Source of the DNA: an uncultured Lachnospiraceae bacterium
GTDB taxonomy: Bacteria > Bacillota > Clostridia > Lachnospirales > Lachnospiraceae
NCBI GenBank assembly: GCA_949840465.1
Contig: CATKXE010000011.1
Span: forward strand, 1 to 58,928
Length of the DNA: 58,928 bases
Reading direction: 5' to 3'
Shown here one piece after another: positions 30,564 to 40,800 of the stretch (within the stretch, counting starts at the first letter, position 1; every line of letters starts with the position of its first letter). The notes under the pieces were generated by a model, which was given only the letters and a program-made list of their open reading frames with translations, made no database searches and was not told the DNA's origin. Position numbers and translations under genes: made by a program.

Positions 30564-32503
30564 TCGTAAAAATGAAATTCATCAATATCTCCGGCCCCCG
30601 AAACGATATCGACCGGGTAACAGACCTCTATCTCTCCAAATATGAGATTCAGCTCGAATCCGCACTATCCGAGCTCAAAACGGTCAACAATCTGCGTCCT
30701 TTTGTGGAAATCAATCCCTATCGTGACGCACTGGCCCAGGCCGAGCAGTTCACCGCTCTTTTAGAGGATCCAGAGAAGGTCAAGCCGGATGAAAAACTGG
30801 GGCTGGACAGTATGTTTGAAGTCATACGCAATACCAGTGCAGACTATCAAAGCATGCAGGACAAAAAAGAAAAGCTGAAGAAAAAGATTGAAGACCTTCA
30901 CCAGAAGCAGCAGGTCATCGCACCGTTCAGGCCCTTGGACTGTAACCTGAGCGAAGTACTGAACTACAAATATATTGCATATCGATTCGGACGGATCGCC
31001 GTAGAGTACTACTACAAGATGAAAAAATATCTGATCGAGGAGATGGACGCCATCTTTGTAGAAGGAGAACGGGATGAAAGCTATGTATACGGCGCTTATT
31101 TCGTATCTCCCGGGGGCGCCCCAAAGGCGGACGCCCTGTTCCGCACCCTGCATTTTGAGCGTATCACTCTGAATAACGAGTATGAAGGGACGCCCACGGA
31201 CGCTTACCAGAAGCTGCAGCGCCAGATCAACAAACAGAACAATGAAATTGCAGACCTGGACAAGGAGGCTGCCAAAATGCTGGCGGACCGCGCACCGCAG
31301 ATCGTGGCTTCAAGAAAACGTCTGGAAGAACTGTCTAACAATTTTGACGTCCGCAAGATGGCGGCCCGGATGGACGATAATGAGGAAGATTTCTACATTC
31401 TATGCGGGTGGATGTCCGAAGACGATGTGGCAAAGTTTCAAAAAGATATTGCCAATGATGACAAGGTCTTTGTCATGGTGGAGGAAGACAGAAGCGCCCA
31501 CTTCGGCGCACCGCCGACAAAGCTCAAAAATCCGAAGGTCTTCAAGCCCTTTGAGATGTATGTACAGATGTACGGGTTGCCGGCTCACAACGAGATGGAT
31601 CCCACCGTATTTGTGGGCTTAACTTACTCCTTTATCTTCGGCGCCATGTTCGGAGATGTGGGTCAGGGGCTGCTTCTGCTTATTGGAGGGGGGCTTTTGT
31701 ATTACTTTAAGCGCATCCCTCTGGCAGGGATTGTTGCAACGGCAGGTATCTTTTCCACGATTTTCGGCTTCCTGTTCGGAAGTATCTTCGGATTTGAAGA
31801 TATCATTGACGCAGTCTGGCTAAGGCCCATTGAACATATGACTACCCTGCCCTTTGTGGGGAAACTGAACACCGTATTCGTGGTGGCCGTCGCTTTCGGC
31901 ATGGGCATCATCATCCTTGCCATGATCCTCCATATCATCAACGCTTTTCGCAGCCATGATATCGGAGACGCCTGGTTTGATGTAAACGGTGTGGCCGGAC
32001 TTGTTTTTTACTCTTCCGTAGTCGCTGTCATCGTCCTGTTCATGACCGGCCATAAGACCCCTGGCGGAATTGTGATGGCCGTTATGTTCGGCTTGCCGCT
32101 GTTATTGATCCTGTTTAAAGAGCCGCTGACGAAAAAGATCCAGAAGAAAGCAGATAAGATGGAAGAAAGCAAGGCCATGTTCCTTGTACAGGGATTCTTT
32201 GAACTGTTCGAGACCATGCTGAGTTACTTTTCCAACACCCTTTCCTTCGTCCGTATCGGCGCTTTTGCAGTCAGCCATGCGGCCATGATGGAGGTCGTGC
32301 TGATGCTGGCCGGTGTGGAAAAGGGCAACCCCAACTGGATCGTCGTAGTGCTCGGCAACCTGTTCGTATGCGGCATGGAAGGATTGATTGTAGGGATCCA
32401 GGTGCTCCGTCTGGAATACTACGAGATGTTCAGCCGGTTCTATAAAGGCTCCGGCCGCGCATTCGACCCTTATTCAAAGAGCGGAAAGAAAAAGGGAAGA
32501 TAA
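30560..32503 (+). CDS. V-type ATPase subunit I (membrane stator)
   Basis: The protein has 647 residues. The N-terminal half (1-330) is cytoplasmic, with two coiled-coil stretches. The C-terminal half has about seven transmembrane helices, starting near FVGLTYSFIFGAMFGDVGQG, with the conserved RIGAFAVSHAAMM stretch that holds the arginine for ion passage. It forms the stator half-channel beside the K ring. Length and motif order are normal. Confidence 0.95.
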   Translation: MIVKMKFINISGPRNDIDRVTDLYLSKYEIQLESALSELKTVNNLRPFVEINPYRDALAQAEQFTALLEDPEKVKPDEKLGLDSMFEVIRNTSADYQSMQDKKEKLKKKIEDLHQKQQVIAPFRPLDCNLSEVLNYKYIAYRFGRIAVEYYYKMKKYLIEEMDAIFVEGERDESYVYGAYFVSPGGAPKADALFRTLHFERITLNNEYEGTPTDAYQKLQRQINKQNNEIADLDKEAAKMLADRAPQIVASRKRLEELSNNFDVRKMAARMDDNEEDFYILCGWMSEDDVAKFQKDIANDDKVFVMVEEDRSAHFGAPPTKLKNPKVFKPFEMYVQMYGLPAHNEMDPTVFVGLTYSFIFGAMFGDVGQGLLLLIGGGLLYYFKRIPLAGIVATAGIFSTIFGFLFGSIFGFEDIIDAVWLRPIEHMTTLPFVGKLNTVFVVAVAFGMGIIILAMILHIINAFRSHDIGDAWFDVNGVAGLVFYSSVVAVIVLFMTGHKTPGGIVMAVMFGLPLLLILFKEPLTKKIQKKADKMEESKAMFLVQGFFELFETMLSYFSNTLSFVRIGAFAVSHAAMMEVVLMLAGVEKGNPNWIVVVLGNLFVCGMEGLIVGIQVLRLEYYEMFSRFYKGSGRAFDPYSKSGKKKGR

Positions 32504-32571
32504 GATAAAATATTGAAGATTTTTAAAAACGTGCTATATAACCATATTTATATATTGAGGAGGATACTATT

Positions 32572-33003
32572 ATGACAACCGCAACAAAACTTATTTTTAT
32601 CGCAGCTTTAGTCTTAAGCATCATTGTTCCTTTTGGATATTATCTGATCGGTGAAAAGAATAAGAAACGTTATAAAACCACTCTGGGCGTCAATGCATTC
32701 TTTTTCTTCGGCGCATTCGCCATCGCTTCGATCATGATGCTTGGCGGACCGCAGGTACACGCGGCGGAAGAGGCCGCAGCCGCAAGCATGTCCACAGGCC
32801 TTGGCTATATCGCAGCCGCACTGGTTACCGGTTTATCCTGTATCGGCGGCGGTATCGCCGTAGCAAGCGCTGCAAGCGCTGCTCTTGGCGCAATCAGCGA
32901 AGATTCCAGCGTGCTGGGTAAATCCCTGATCTTCGTAGGCCTTGCAGAAGGTGTGTGTCTGTACGGACTGATTATCTCCTTCATGATTCTGGGTAGTTTG
33001 TAA
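32572..33003 (+). CDS. V-type ATPase proteolipid subunit K
   Basis: The protein has 143 residues and four predicted membrane helices. Only the second hairpin has the clear c-subunit pattern: GLGYIAAALVTGLSCIGGGI, then the helix with the ion-binding glutamate E126 in FVGLAEGVCLYG. The first hairpin lacks an acidic residue in its membrane part. The helix facing E126 has no glutamine of the kind that marks Na+-binding rings, so proton use is possible but unproven. A GAGGAGG precedes the ATG. Subunit F follows after 1 bp. Confidence 0.9.
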   Translation: MTTATKLIFIAALVLSIIVPFGYYLIGEKNKKRYKTTLGVNAFFFFGAFAIASIMMLGGPQVHAAEEAAAASMSTGLGYIAAALVTGLSCIGGGIAVASAASAALGAISEDSSVLGKSLIFVGLAEGVCLYGLIISFMILGSL

Positions 33004-33004
33004 T

Positions 33005-33313
33005 ATGAAGATGTATTTGATCAGTGATAATGTCGATACCTATACAGGAATGCGCCTAGCAGGAGTAGACGGAGTTGTCGTACATGAACGCGACGAACTT
33101 CGGGAGGCATTGGAAAAAGTGCTGACGGATAAAACAGTGGGCATTGTCCTGCTGACTGAAAAATTCGGCCGGGAGTTTCCCGAGATCCTGGATCAATTCC
33201 GTCTGGAACGGCAGATGCCCCTGCTGGTGGAGATTCCTGACAGGCACGGAACCGGCCGCAAAAAAGACTTTATCACATCCTATGTCACCGAGGCAATCGG
33301 GTTAAAGCTGTAG
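33005..33313 (+). CDS. V-type ATPase subunit F
   Basis: This 102-residue protein starts MKMYLISDNVDTYTGMRLAG and contains the family core VGIVLLTEKF and the MPLLVEIPD strand. It is part of the central rotor with subunit D. It lies directly after subunit K and before subunit E in the operon. Confidence 0.9.
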   Translation: MKMYLISDNVDTYTGMRLAGVDGVVVHERDELREALEKVLTDKTVGIVLLTEKFGREFPEILDQFRLERQMPLLVEIPDRHGTGRKKDFITSYVTEAIGLKL

Positions 33314-33350
33314 AAGAAGACAACGAATTTGGAAAAAGGAGGTATCCCTC

Positions 33351-33935
33351 TTGACTCTGGAAGAAAAAATCGCACATTTACAGGCGACCTCCATGGAGGA
33401 GGCACGGGCGGAAGGCAATGCGATTATTGACAACTACCGTGAAGCCCTGGAAAAACTGTTGAAAGACCATAAAGAGGAAATGCTGTGGCAGTCGGAAACC
33501 CGCATCAAGGCGGAGCAGTCCAATGCACGTCATATGCTGAACCAGGCGGCGGCCCGGACACAGTTGGAGCTGAAACGCAAAACCGGCAAAATTCAGGTAG
33601 AGCTGAAAGATAAAATCTTTGACGAGGCTCTTGCACTGGCTCAGGATTTCATGAAAACCGCGGCTTATGAGGATTATATGGCCAGGTCAATCCGCAAAGC
33701 AATTTCATTTGCCGCCGGGGAAGAGATGACGATATACATCAATCCTACCGACGAAAGGCTCCTCACCCGTTTAGAAGAAATGACCGGCACGAGGCTGACC
33801 GTCAGCGCGGAGGATTTTATCGGCGGGACACGCGCGGTTTTACGCGAACGCAATATTTTGATTGACAACTCATTTAAGACGCTTTTGCGCAATGAGTATG
33901 ATAAATTCTTATTTGGAGGTGACGGAATTGCTTAA
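33351..33935 (+). CDS. V-type ATPase peripheral-stalk subunit E
   Basis: The protein has 194 residues. The first 100 are coiled coil; the C-terminal part (about 110-194) is globular and has the family-like VSAEDFIGGTRAVLRERNILIDNSF, ending in a typical LRNEYDKFLF. It forms the outer stalk with the small G/H subunit at the start of the operon. The start is a TTG codon with AAAGGAGG eight bases upstream; no ATG is available at the right place. Its last 8 bases overlap the subunit A gene. Confidence 0.9.
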   Translation: MTLEEKIAHLQATSMEEARAEGNAIIDNYREALEKLLKDHKEEMLWQSETRIKAEQSNARHMLNQAAARTQLELKRKTGKIQVELKDKIFDEALALAQDFMKTAAYEDYMARSIRKAISFAAGEEMTIYINPTDERLLTRLEEMTGTRLTVSAEDFIGGTRAVLRERNILIDNSFKTLLRNEYDKFLFGGDGIA

Positions 33936-35694
33936 TACGGGAACAATTTATGGGATTAACGGCCCCGTCATCTATCTGAAAGGCAACACCGGCTTCCGTA
34001 TGCAGGAAATGGTGTATGTAGGAAAAGAAAAGCTGGTTGGCGAAGTCATTGCCCTCGACAAAGATATGACCACCATTCAGGTATATGAAGAGACCACCGG
34101 GCTGCGTCCCGGTGAGGAAGTCGTCGCAAGCGGCAGCGCAGTGTCCGTCACCCTGGCTCCCGGCATACTGAACAATATTTTTGACGGGATCGAGCGTCCC
34201 CTGGAGAAGATCTCCGAGGCCGGCGGCGCTTTTATCACGCGGGGCGTCAGCGTGGACTCTCTGGATCGGACGAAACAGTGGAAGACACATATCACCGTCT
34301 CCGTAGGCGACGTACTCAACCAGGGCGATATCATTGCCCTGGTGCCGGAAACCAGCGCTATTGTACACAAATGCATGGTTCCCCCGGATATCGAGGGAAC
34401 GGTTGTAAAGGTGGTGCCGGACGGCAGCTATACGATTGATGAGACTTTAGTGACCCTGGAACTGGCTGACGGCACACAGAAAGATCTGACCATGACCCAG
34501 CGGTGGCCTATCCGTGTCCCCAGACCGGTGAGCAACCGGTTTTCCGCGTCCGTCCCGTTGATCACGGGGCAGCGGATCGTAGATACCATGTTCCCCATCG
34601 CCAAGGGCGGCACAGCGGCTGTCCCCGGCGGGTTCGGGACGGGAAAGACCATGACCCAGCACCAGATTGCAAAATGGTCGGATGCAGATATTATTATTTA
34701 TATCGGCTGCGGAGAACGCGGCAACGAGATGACCCAGGTGCTGGAGGAATTCGGGGAACTGACAGACCCCAGGACAGGCAACCCTTTGATGGACCGGACT
34801 ACCTTGATCGCCAATACGTCCAACATGCCGGTTGCCGCACGTGAGGCCAGTATTTACACCGGACTGACTCTGGCGGAATATTACCGGGATATGGGATACG
34901 ACGTAGCGATCATGGCCGATTCCACCTCCCGTTGGGCCGAAGCCTTACGTGAGCTGTCCGGCCGTCTGGAAGAGATGCCCGCGGAAGAAGGTTTCCCTGC
35001 TTATCTGGCATCCAAGCTTTCTGCTTTCTATGAGAGAGCCGGCATGATGCATAACCTGAATGATACGGACGGTTCCGTAACCATCATCGGAGCCGTGTCT
35101 CCTCAGGGCGGCGACTTCTCCGAACCCGTAACGCAGAACACCAAGCGTTTTGTCCGCTGTTTCTGGGGGCTTGACAAATCCCTTGCTTACGCAAGACATT
35201 TTCCGGCCATCCACTGGCTGACAAGCTACAGCGAATATTTGAACGACCTGGCTCCCTGGTATCAGGACCGGGTATCCCCAAAATTCGTAGATTACCGGAA
35301 CCGGATCATGGCGCTTCTGAATTCAGAGAGCAGCCTGTTGGAAATCGTAAAGCTGATCGGAAGCGACGTATTGCCGGACGACCAGAAACTGATTCTGGAA
35401 ATCGCCCGCGTTATCCGTCTGGGCTTCCTGCAGCAGAACGCATTCCATAAGGACGACACCTGTGTTTCCATGGAAAAGCAGTTCCTGATGATGGAAACCA
35501 TCCTGTACCTATACAAACAGTCCCGTGCCCTTGTGACCATGGGACATCCAATGTCCGTGCTGAAATCGGAAAATATTTTCGACAGGGTTATTGCCATCAA
35601 ATATGACGTGCCCAACGACCGGTTGGAATTATTCAGCCAGTACCACCGGGATATTGATGAATTTTACCAGCGTGTCCTGGAGAAAAATGCATAA
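33928..35694 (+). CDS. V-type ATPase catalytic subunit A
   Basis: The protein has 588 residues. The catalytic P-loop GGFGTGKTMT lies near residue 234, followed by IYIGCGERGNEMTQVL, and ADSTSRWAEALRE as in all A subunits. The non-homologous insert (about 115-190) that marks V-type A subunits is present. The frame opens upstream, but TTG 33928, with GGAGGTG eight bases upstream, gives the normal N-terminus (LNTGTIYGINGPV). It overlaps the end of subunit E, suggesting coupling. It hydrolyses ATP to pump ions, or makes ATP in reverse. Confidence 0.97.
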   Translation: MLNTGTIYGINGPVIYLKGNTGFRMQEMVYVGKEKLVGEVIALDKDMTTIQVYEETTGLRPGEEVVASGSAVSVTLAPGILNNIFDGIERPLEKISEAGGAFITRGVSVDSLDRTKQWKTHITVSVGDVLNQGDIIALVPETSAIVHKCMVPPDIEGTVVKVVPDGSYTIDETLVTLELADGTQKDLTMTQRWPIRVPRPVSNRFSASVPLITGQRIVDTMFPIAKGGTAAVPGGFGTGKTMTQHQIAKWSDADIIIYIGCGERGNEMTQVLEEFGELTDPRTGNPLMDRTTLIANTSNMPVAAREASIYTGLTLAEYYRDMGYDVAIMADSTSRWAEALRELSGRLEEMPAEEGFPAYLASKLSAFYERAGMMHNLNDTDGSVTIIGAVSPQGGDFSEPVTQNTKRFVRCFWGLDKSLAYARHFPAIHWLTSYSEYLNDLAPWYQDRVSPKFVDYRNRIMALLNSESSLLEIVKLIGSDVLPDDQKLILEIARVIRLGFLQQNAFHKDDTCVSMEKQFLMMETILYLYKQSRALVTMGHPMSVLKSENIFDRVIAIKYDVPNDRLELFSQYHRDIDEFYQRVLEKNA

Positions 35695-35709
35695 GGGGGG
35701 AATGATACC

Positions 35710-37098
35710 ATGGCAATTGAATATTTAGGCTTAAGCAGTATCAACGGCCCTTTGATCGTCTTAGAGGGCGTACAGGATGCTTTCTATGATGAGATTGTGG
35801 AATTCATCATAAACGGCACTGAGCGGAAGATCGGGCGTATCGTCGAGGTCTATGAAGACCGGGCGGTCATTCAGGTATTTGAGGGTTCCGAAAACATGTC
35901 CCTGAAAAACACCCACACCCGCCTCACCGGGCATCCCATGGAAATTGCACTTTCCCCGGATATGCTGGGCCGTACTTTCAACGGAATCGGGGAGCCCATT
36001 GATGAACTGGGGCCTCTGACCTCCACATTAAAGCGGGATGTCAACGGCCTTCCGCTAAACCCGGTAAAACGGGAATATCCCAGAAACTATATCCAGACCG
36101 GGATTTCAGCCATTGACGGCCTGACCACCCTGATCCGCGGGCAGAAGCTGCCGATCTTCTCAGGGAACGGCCTGCCCCATGACCAGCTTGCGGCACAGAT
36201 TGTAAAGCAGGCTTCCCTGGGCGGTGATTCCAATGAAGATTTTGCCATTGTATTTGCCGCTATGGGCGTCAAACACGATGTGGCGGATTTCTTCCGCCGT
36301 ACTTTTGAGGACAGCGGGGTTGCAGACCATGTAGCCATGTTCCTGAATCTGGCGAACGACCCTGTGGTGGAACGTCTGATCACCCCGAAAGTGGCCCTCA
36401 CCGTGGCGGAATACCTGGCTTTTGAATTGAATATGCATATTCTGGTCATCCTGACAGATATGACTTCCTTCGCGGAGGCTATGCGTGAAGTTTCCTCCTC
36501 AAAAGGAGAGATTCCCAGCCGAAAAGGATACCCTGGATATCTGTACAGCGAGCTTGCTACTTTGTATGAGCGTGCCGGCATTGTTCAGGGAGTGGACGGT
36601 TCTGTGACCCAGCTTCCCATCCTGACTATGCCGAATGATGATATTACCCATCCAATCCCTGACCTGACCGGATATATTACCGAAGGCCAGATCGTATTGG
36701 AGCGCGGGCTGCATGGGCAGTCCATCTATCCGCCCATCAATATTCTGCCTTCCCTGTCCCGACTGATGAAGGACGGTATCGGAGCCGGATTTACAAGGGA
36801 GGATCATCAGGATCTGGCAAACCAGCTTTTTTCTGCTTATGCCAAGGTAGGGGATGCCCGGAATCTGGCGTCTGTTATCGGAGAGGATGAATTGACCCCG
36901 ATTGATAAAAAATACCTTGAATTTGGTACGGAATTTGAAAACCGCTATATCGGCCAGGGGATCAACGAGAACCGGACGATCGAAGAAACGCTTGATCTGG
37001 GATGGGAATTGCTGGGAAGGCTTCCGAAAGAAGAGCTTGACCGTGTAGATACAAAGATTCTGGATAAGTATTACAAGCCGATGGCAGAAGAAGAATAA
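35710..37098 (+). CDS. V-type ATPase subunit B
   Basis: The protein has 462 residues. It shows the non-catalytic B-subunit pattern, with no Walker A P-loop but the regions [23 protein letters not shown]..., [15 protein letters not shown], and [17 protein letters not shown] conserved. It alternates with A in the hexameric head. It starts 15 bp after subunit A with GGGGGGAATGATACC upstream. Confidence 0.96.
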   Translation: MAIEYLGLSSINGPLIVLEGVQDAFYDEIVEFIINGTERKIGRIVEVYEDRAVIQVFEGSENMSLKNTHTRLTGHPMEIALSPDMLGRTFNGIGEPIDELGPLTSTLKRDVNGLPLNPVKREYPRNYIQTGISAIDGLTTLIRGQKLPIFSGNGLPHDQLAAQIVKQASLGGDSNEDFAIVFAAMGVKHDVADFFRRTFEDSGVADHVAMFLNLANDPVVERLITPKVALTVAEYLAFELNMHILVILTDMTSFAEAMREVSSSKGEIPSRKGYPGYLYSELATLYERAGIVQGVDGSVTQLPILTMPNDDITHPIPDLTGYITEGQIVLERGLHGQSIYPPINILPSLSRLMKDGIGAGFTREDHQDLANQLFSAYAKVGDARNLASVIGEDELTPIDKKYLEFGTEFENRYIGQGINENRTIEETLDLGWELLGRLPKEELDRVDTKILDKYYKPMAEEE

Positions 37099-37135
37099 GG
37101 AAACATCTTTTTAGGAAAGGGGGCGCCTGTACCAT

Positions 37136-37759
37136 ATGGACCCACGGACATTTCCAACCAAAGGAAACCTGATGCTGGCGAAAAATTCTCTGGCTCTTGC
37201 CAGACAGGGTTATGACCTGATGGATAAAAAGCGGAATATCCTGATCCGTGAACTGATGTCACTGATCGACGAAGCGAGAGATATTCAGGAAGAGATTGAC
37301 AGTACATTCACCTATGCTTACCAGTGCCTGCAGCGTGCCAATATCGAACAGGGGATCAACATGGTCTCCCAGGTTGCCTACACGGTTCCCATCGAAAACT
37401 CCATCACAATCCATACTCGGAGCATCATGGGGACGGAAATCCCACATGTAGGCTATAGCCCGTCTCACGAGATGCCGACCTATGCATTCAGTACGACGCG
37501 GGAATCCATTGACCAGGCCACAAAGGCATTCCAAAAGGTAAAGGACCTGACAGTAAAGTTATCCATGGTCGAAAACGCGGCCTATCGGCTGGCCACAAAT
37601 ATCAAAAAGACTCAGAAGCGCGCAAACGCTCTGCAGAATATCACGATTCCCATGTATTCGGAACTGGTCAGCGCCATCACGAATGCACTGGAAGAGAAGG
37701 ACAGAGAAGAATTTACCCGTCTGAAGGTGATCAAGAGGATGAAAGTAAAAAAAGGATAG
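37136..37759 (+). CDS. V-type ATPase subunit D
   Basis: The protein has 207 residues. The N-terminal and C-terminal thirds are long helices that form the rotor shaft (PTKGNLMLAKNSLALARQGYDL; INALQ-type ending with RRVNALEN-like QKRANALQNITIP). It is the last gene of the operon and is followed by a hairpin. AAAGGGGG precedes the ATG. Confidence 0.95.
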   Translation: MDPRTFPTKGNLMLAKNSLALARQGYDLMDKKRNILIRELMSLIDEARDIQEEIDSTFTYAYQCLQRANIEQGINMVSQVAYTVPIENSITIHTRSIMGTEIPHVGYSPSHEMPTYAFSTTRESIDQATKAFQKVKDLTVKLSMVENAAYRLATNIKKTQKRANALQNITIPMYSELVSAITNALEEKDREEFTRLKVIKRMKVKKG

Positions 37760-37786
37760 GAAATCCATCGAATATAGGATGAAACC

Positions 37787-37821
37787 ATCAGCCGCCCGAA
37801 AAATTTTTTCAGGCGGCTGAT
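37787..37821. terminator. Hairpin between the V-ATPase operon and the helicase gene
   Basis: ATCAGCCGCC (37787-37796) and GGCGGCTGAT (37812-37821) form a 10-bp stem with a 15-base A/T loop between the convergent subunit D and helicase genes. T runs after the stem are short on both strands. Confidence 0.7.
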
Positions 37822-37847
37822 TCTATAGCCGTACAAAGACTTCCATG

Positions 37848-40800
37848 TCATTTCATAAAATCAAACAAACTCATCTGCCTGCCGCTTCCTGCGTTCCTGC
37901 TCCGGCGCGCCTCTTCCCTGACCAGAAGTTCACCCGGAATCTCTTTTAAAAACAGGGATTCATCTCCGGAAACGGTAAGAATCATCTCTTTTCTGGCTCG
38001 GGTCAGCCCCACATAGAACAGACGCCGCTCTTCCTCTTCATCGGACGTATACTTTTCACTCTCAAAAGGAATCAGTCCCCTTTTCGCCCCATAGAGCATC
38101 ACCACCGGGAATTCCAGCCCTTTTGAGCCGTGGAGGGTCATTAAGGTGACCGCGCCCGATGTATACTGCTTCTGGCCGCACCGCTTCAGGTCGCTTTCCA
38201 CGCCCAGATCCAGAGCGTCCACAAACTCTGCCATGTTCTGGTAAAATACGGAAGTCCGGTATAGCTTCTGCATCCCTTTCTTTTCCTCCAGCCGCAGGTC
38301 GTCCATCCACTCCTCCAGAATTTTCTGTGGTTTTTTCTTTTTTAAAAGGGGGCGGTATTTTCCCGCCATATTTTCATAAATACTGTCCGTCATCTCCCCG
38401 GCTTCCAGATCCCATAACAGCTTCAGCGCAAGCTGCCCTGCCAGTTCGACCTGAGGCTCTATCAGGCTTTTGAAAAAGCTGACGGTTCCCCGCACGGCCG
38501 GCTCCATAAGAAAATCATCCCTGCCTGCCACCACATAGGGAATCCCTTCCTTTTTCAGGCAGTTCTCCAACAGATCCGCCTGCCTTCGCGTCCGGTACAA
38601 GACCGCGATCTCGTCAAATCCACTGACCCTGCTCTCATTCTCGATAAATACGTCCTGAGCCTCCAGCATGCCTATGCCGCCTGAGAGCCGGTTGATCTCC
38701 TTTGCCACAAAGATTGCCTCCTCCATCTCGCTCTTAGCCGCCACGATCCGCACAGGCGCGCCATCCGGCCTATTGGGACGCAAGACCCTGGTCCCTCCCG
38801 GATTCATGGAAATCACATGGGAAGCCAGATTCAGTATCTGAGGGGTGGAACGGTAATTTTCCTCCAGTGTAATTCGGACAGACTGGGGAAATTCTCCCAA
38901 AAGCCGGGCAAAACATCCTGCATCCGCACCCCGGAAGCCATAGATTGCCTGATCCGGGTCGCCGATCACAAACAGCTCTTTCCCGTTATGGTTCCACGCC
39001 TTGATTAATTCATACTGCAAGGGGCTGATATCCTGAAATTCATCCACGAAAAGATACTCAAACTGTCCCGTCCCGTCTTTTACGCCGCCCTCCACCGGTT
39101 CCCCGGCCAGGCGCAAAGCCTCTGCGAGCAGGTCGTCAAAATCCAGAACCTTACGTTCATGAAGGCGTTCCTGATATGCTTCCAGAGCCTGCTGCAGCCT
39201 GTCCGGCGGGATATCCGCTTCAGGCTGTCCCTGGTCTGTCCCTGTTGCAACGGCTGTCTGTCTGGAACTGCCCGCGCCCGCCGGGTCGAAAGGCGCGCAA
39301 GCGTTCTGTGGCTGTGCTGCCGGTTCCTGCTTCCGTCCTGTTTTATAGTTTGATACTTCCGTCAGAAATTGTTTTCTTCCTATATCCAGATCAAATTCCC
39401 TGATGATCCCCTCCGCAATCTCTTTTGTCTCTATCTCACCGGCCAAAGTAAATTCCATCCCCCTGTCCTTTAAAAGTTTTCGCGCAATGGAATGGAACGT
39501 CCCAATCTGGATTTTTTTTGCCGCAGCTCCCTTGCCCAGCTGTTCCCTGATACGCGTCCGCAGTTCCCCGGCCGCCTGATTCGTAAATGTAACCGCCGTC
39601 ATACGGGAAGGTTTCACCCTTCTGTTTTCCAAAAGATAGACCATACGGGATACCAGCGTTTTGGTTTTTCCGGTTCCCGGCCCGGCCACGACGGCGGTCA
39701 CGCGCTCCATGGAACGGATGGACTGCTGCTGTTTTTCATTCAACTGCTCCCTGGGCCTGTCGCTTTCTGCTGCCTGAACCTGGACTTCTTTATTTTTCTC
39801 CCTAGGGGAAGCGTGAAAACCGCCGTCCTTCCTGCCTTTTTGTACAGCCTGCGGCGTCTCAGGAAATAAGTCTCCCGCAAACAGGCTCATCTGCCCGTCC
39901 AGTGCATCCAGCTCCCTCTGCGTAAAAAGACGGATTTCCCCGTATTCCCCGTCAAATCCGGGAATCCTCTGCACTTCGCCTCTTCTTAGTTTCCCAATCC
40001 CCTCGGATATCAAAACGCCGGAAACACTGCGGATCTCTTCCAGCGGAAGTTCCCGCAGGATACAAAATTCCGGCCCCAGTTTTTGGAGCAGGTTCCGATA
40101 TTCCTTCTGCACTTTCCCACTGGCAGAAGAGTTGCCCAGCGCCGCCCCGATCACTTCTGGCAGCGGAACCAGGCTCTCATAATGAGGCCTGGTTTCCCGC
40201 AGATACCCTTCCGGCCGGTCCGCAAGCTGCTCCACACGGTGAGATACGCCGATGGTCAGTTTCCGGCCGCACACCGGACAAATCCCCTGATAATTTTCCG
40301 TCTCCGCCGGCGTCAGGCAGACGCTGCATTTCCGGTGTCCGTCATAATGGTACTTTCCTTCTTCCGGGAAAAATTCAATGGTGCCTGCAAAACCCTTTCC
40401 TGTCTGCACTGCCTCCGCCAGATTATCATAGGAAAGCTCTATATCCAGAAGATTCGCCTCACGGCCCAGCTTTGCCGGAGAATGGGCGTCCGAATTGGAG
40501 ATCAGCTGGTAGGCATCCAATGCAGAAACCCTCCAGTTCATAGGCGGGTCAGAGGATAGCCCGGTCTCCATGGCATGGATATATGAGGACAGATCCCCAT
40601 AGCATTCCTCCACGGAGTCAAATCCGGAAAACGCACCGAACAGCGAAAAATGAGGCGTCCAGATGTGCGCCGGGACATAGACTGCCCGGGGGCATAATTC
40701 CAGGAGAATCTCCAACAGGTCATGGCAATCCAGCCCCAGTATCGGACGCCCGTCTGAATGGATATTGCCGATAGCCTCCAGTTTCCGTGATAGAATCTCC

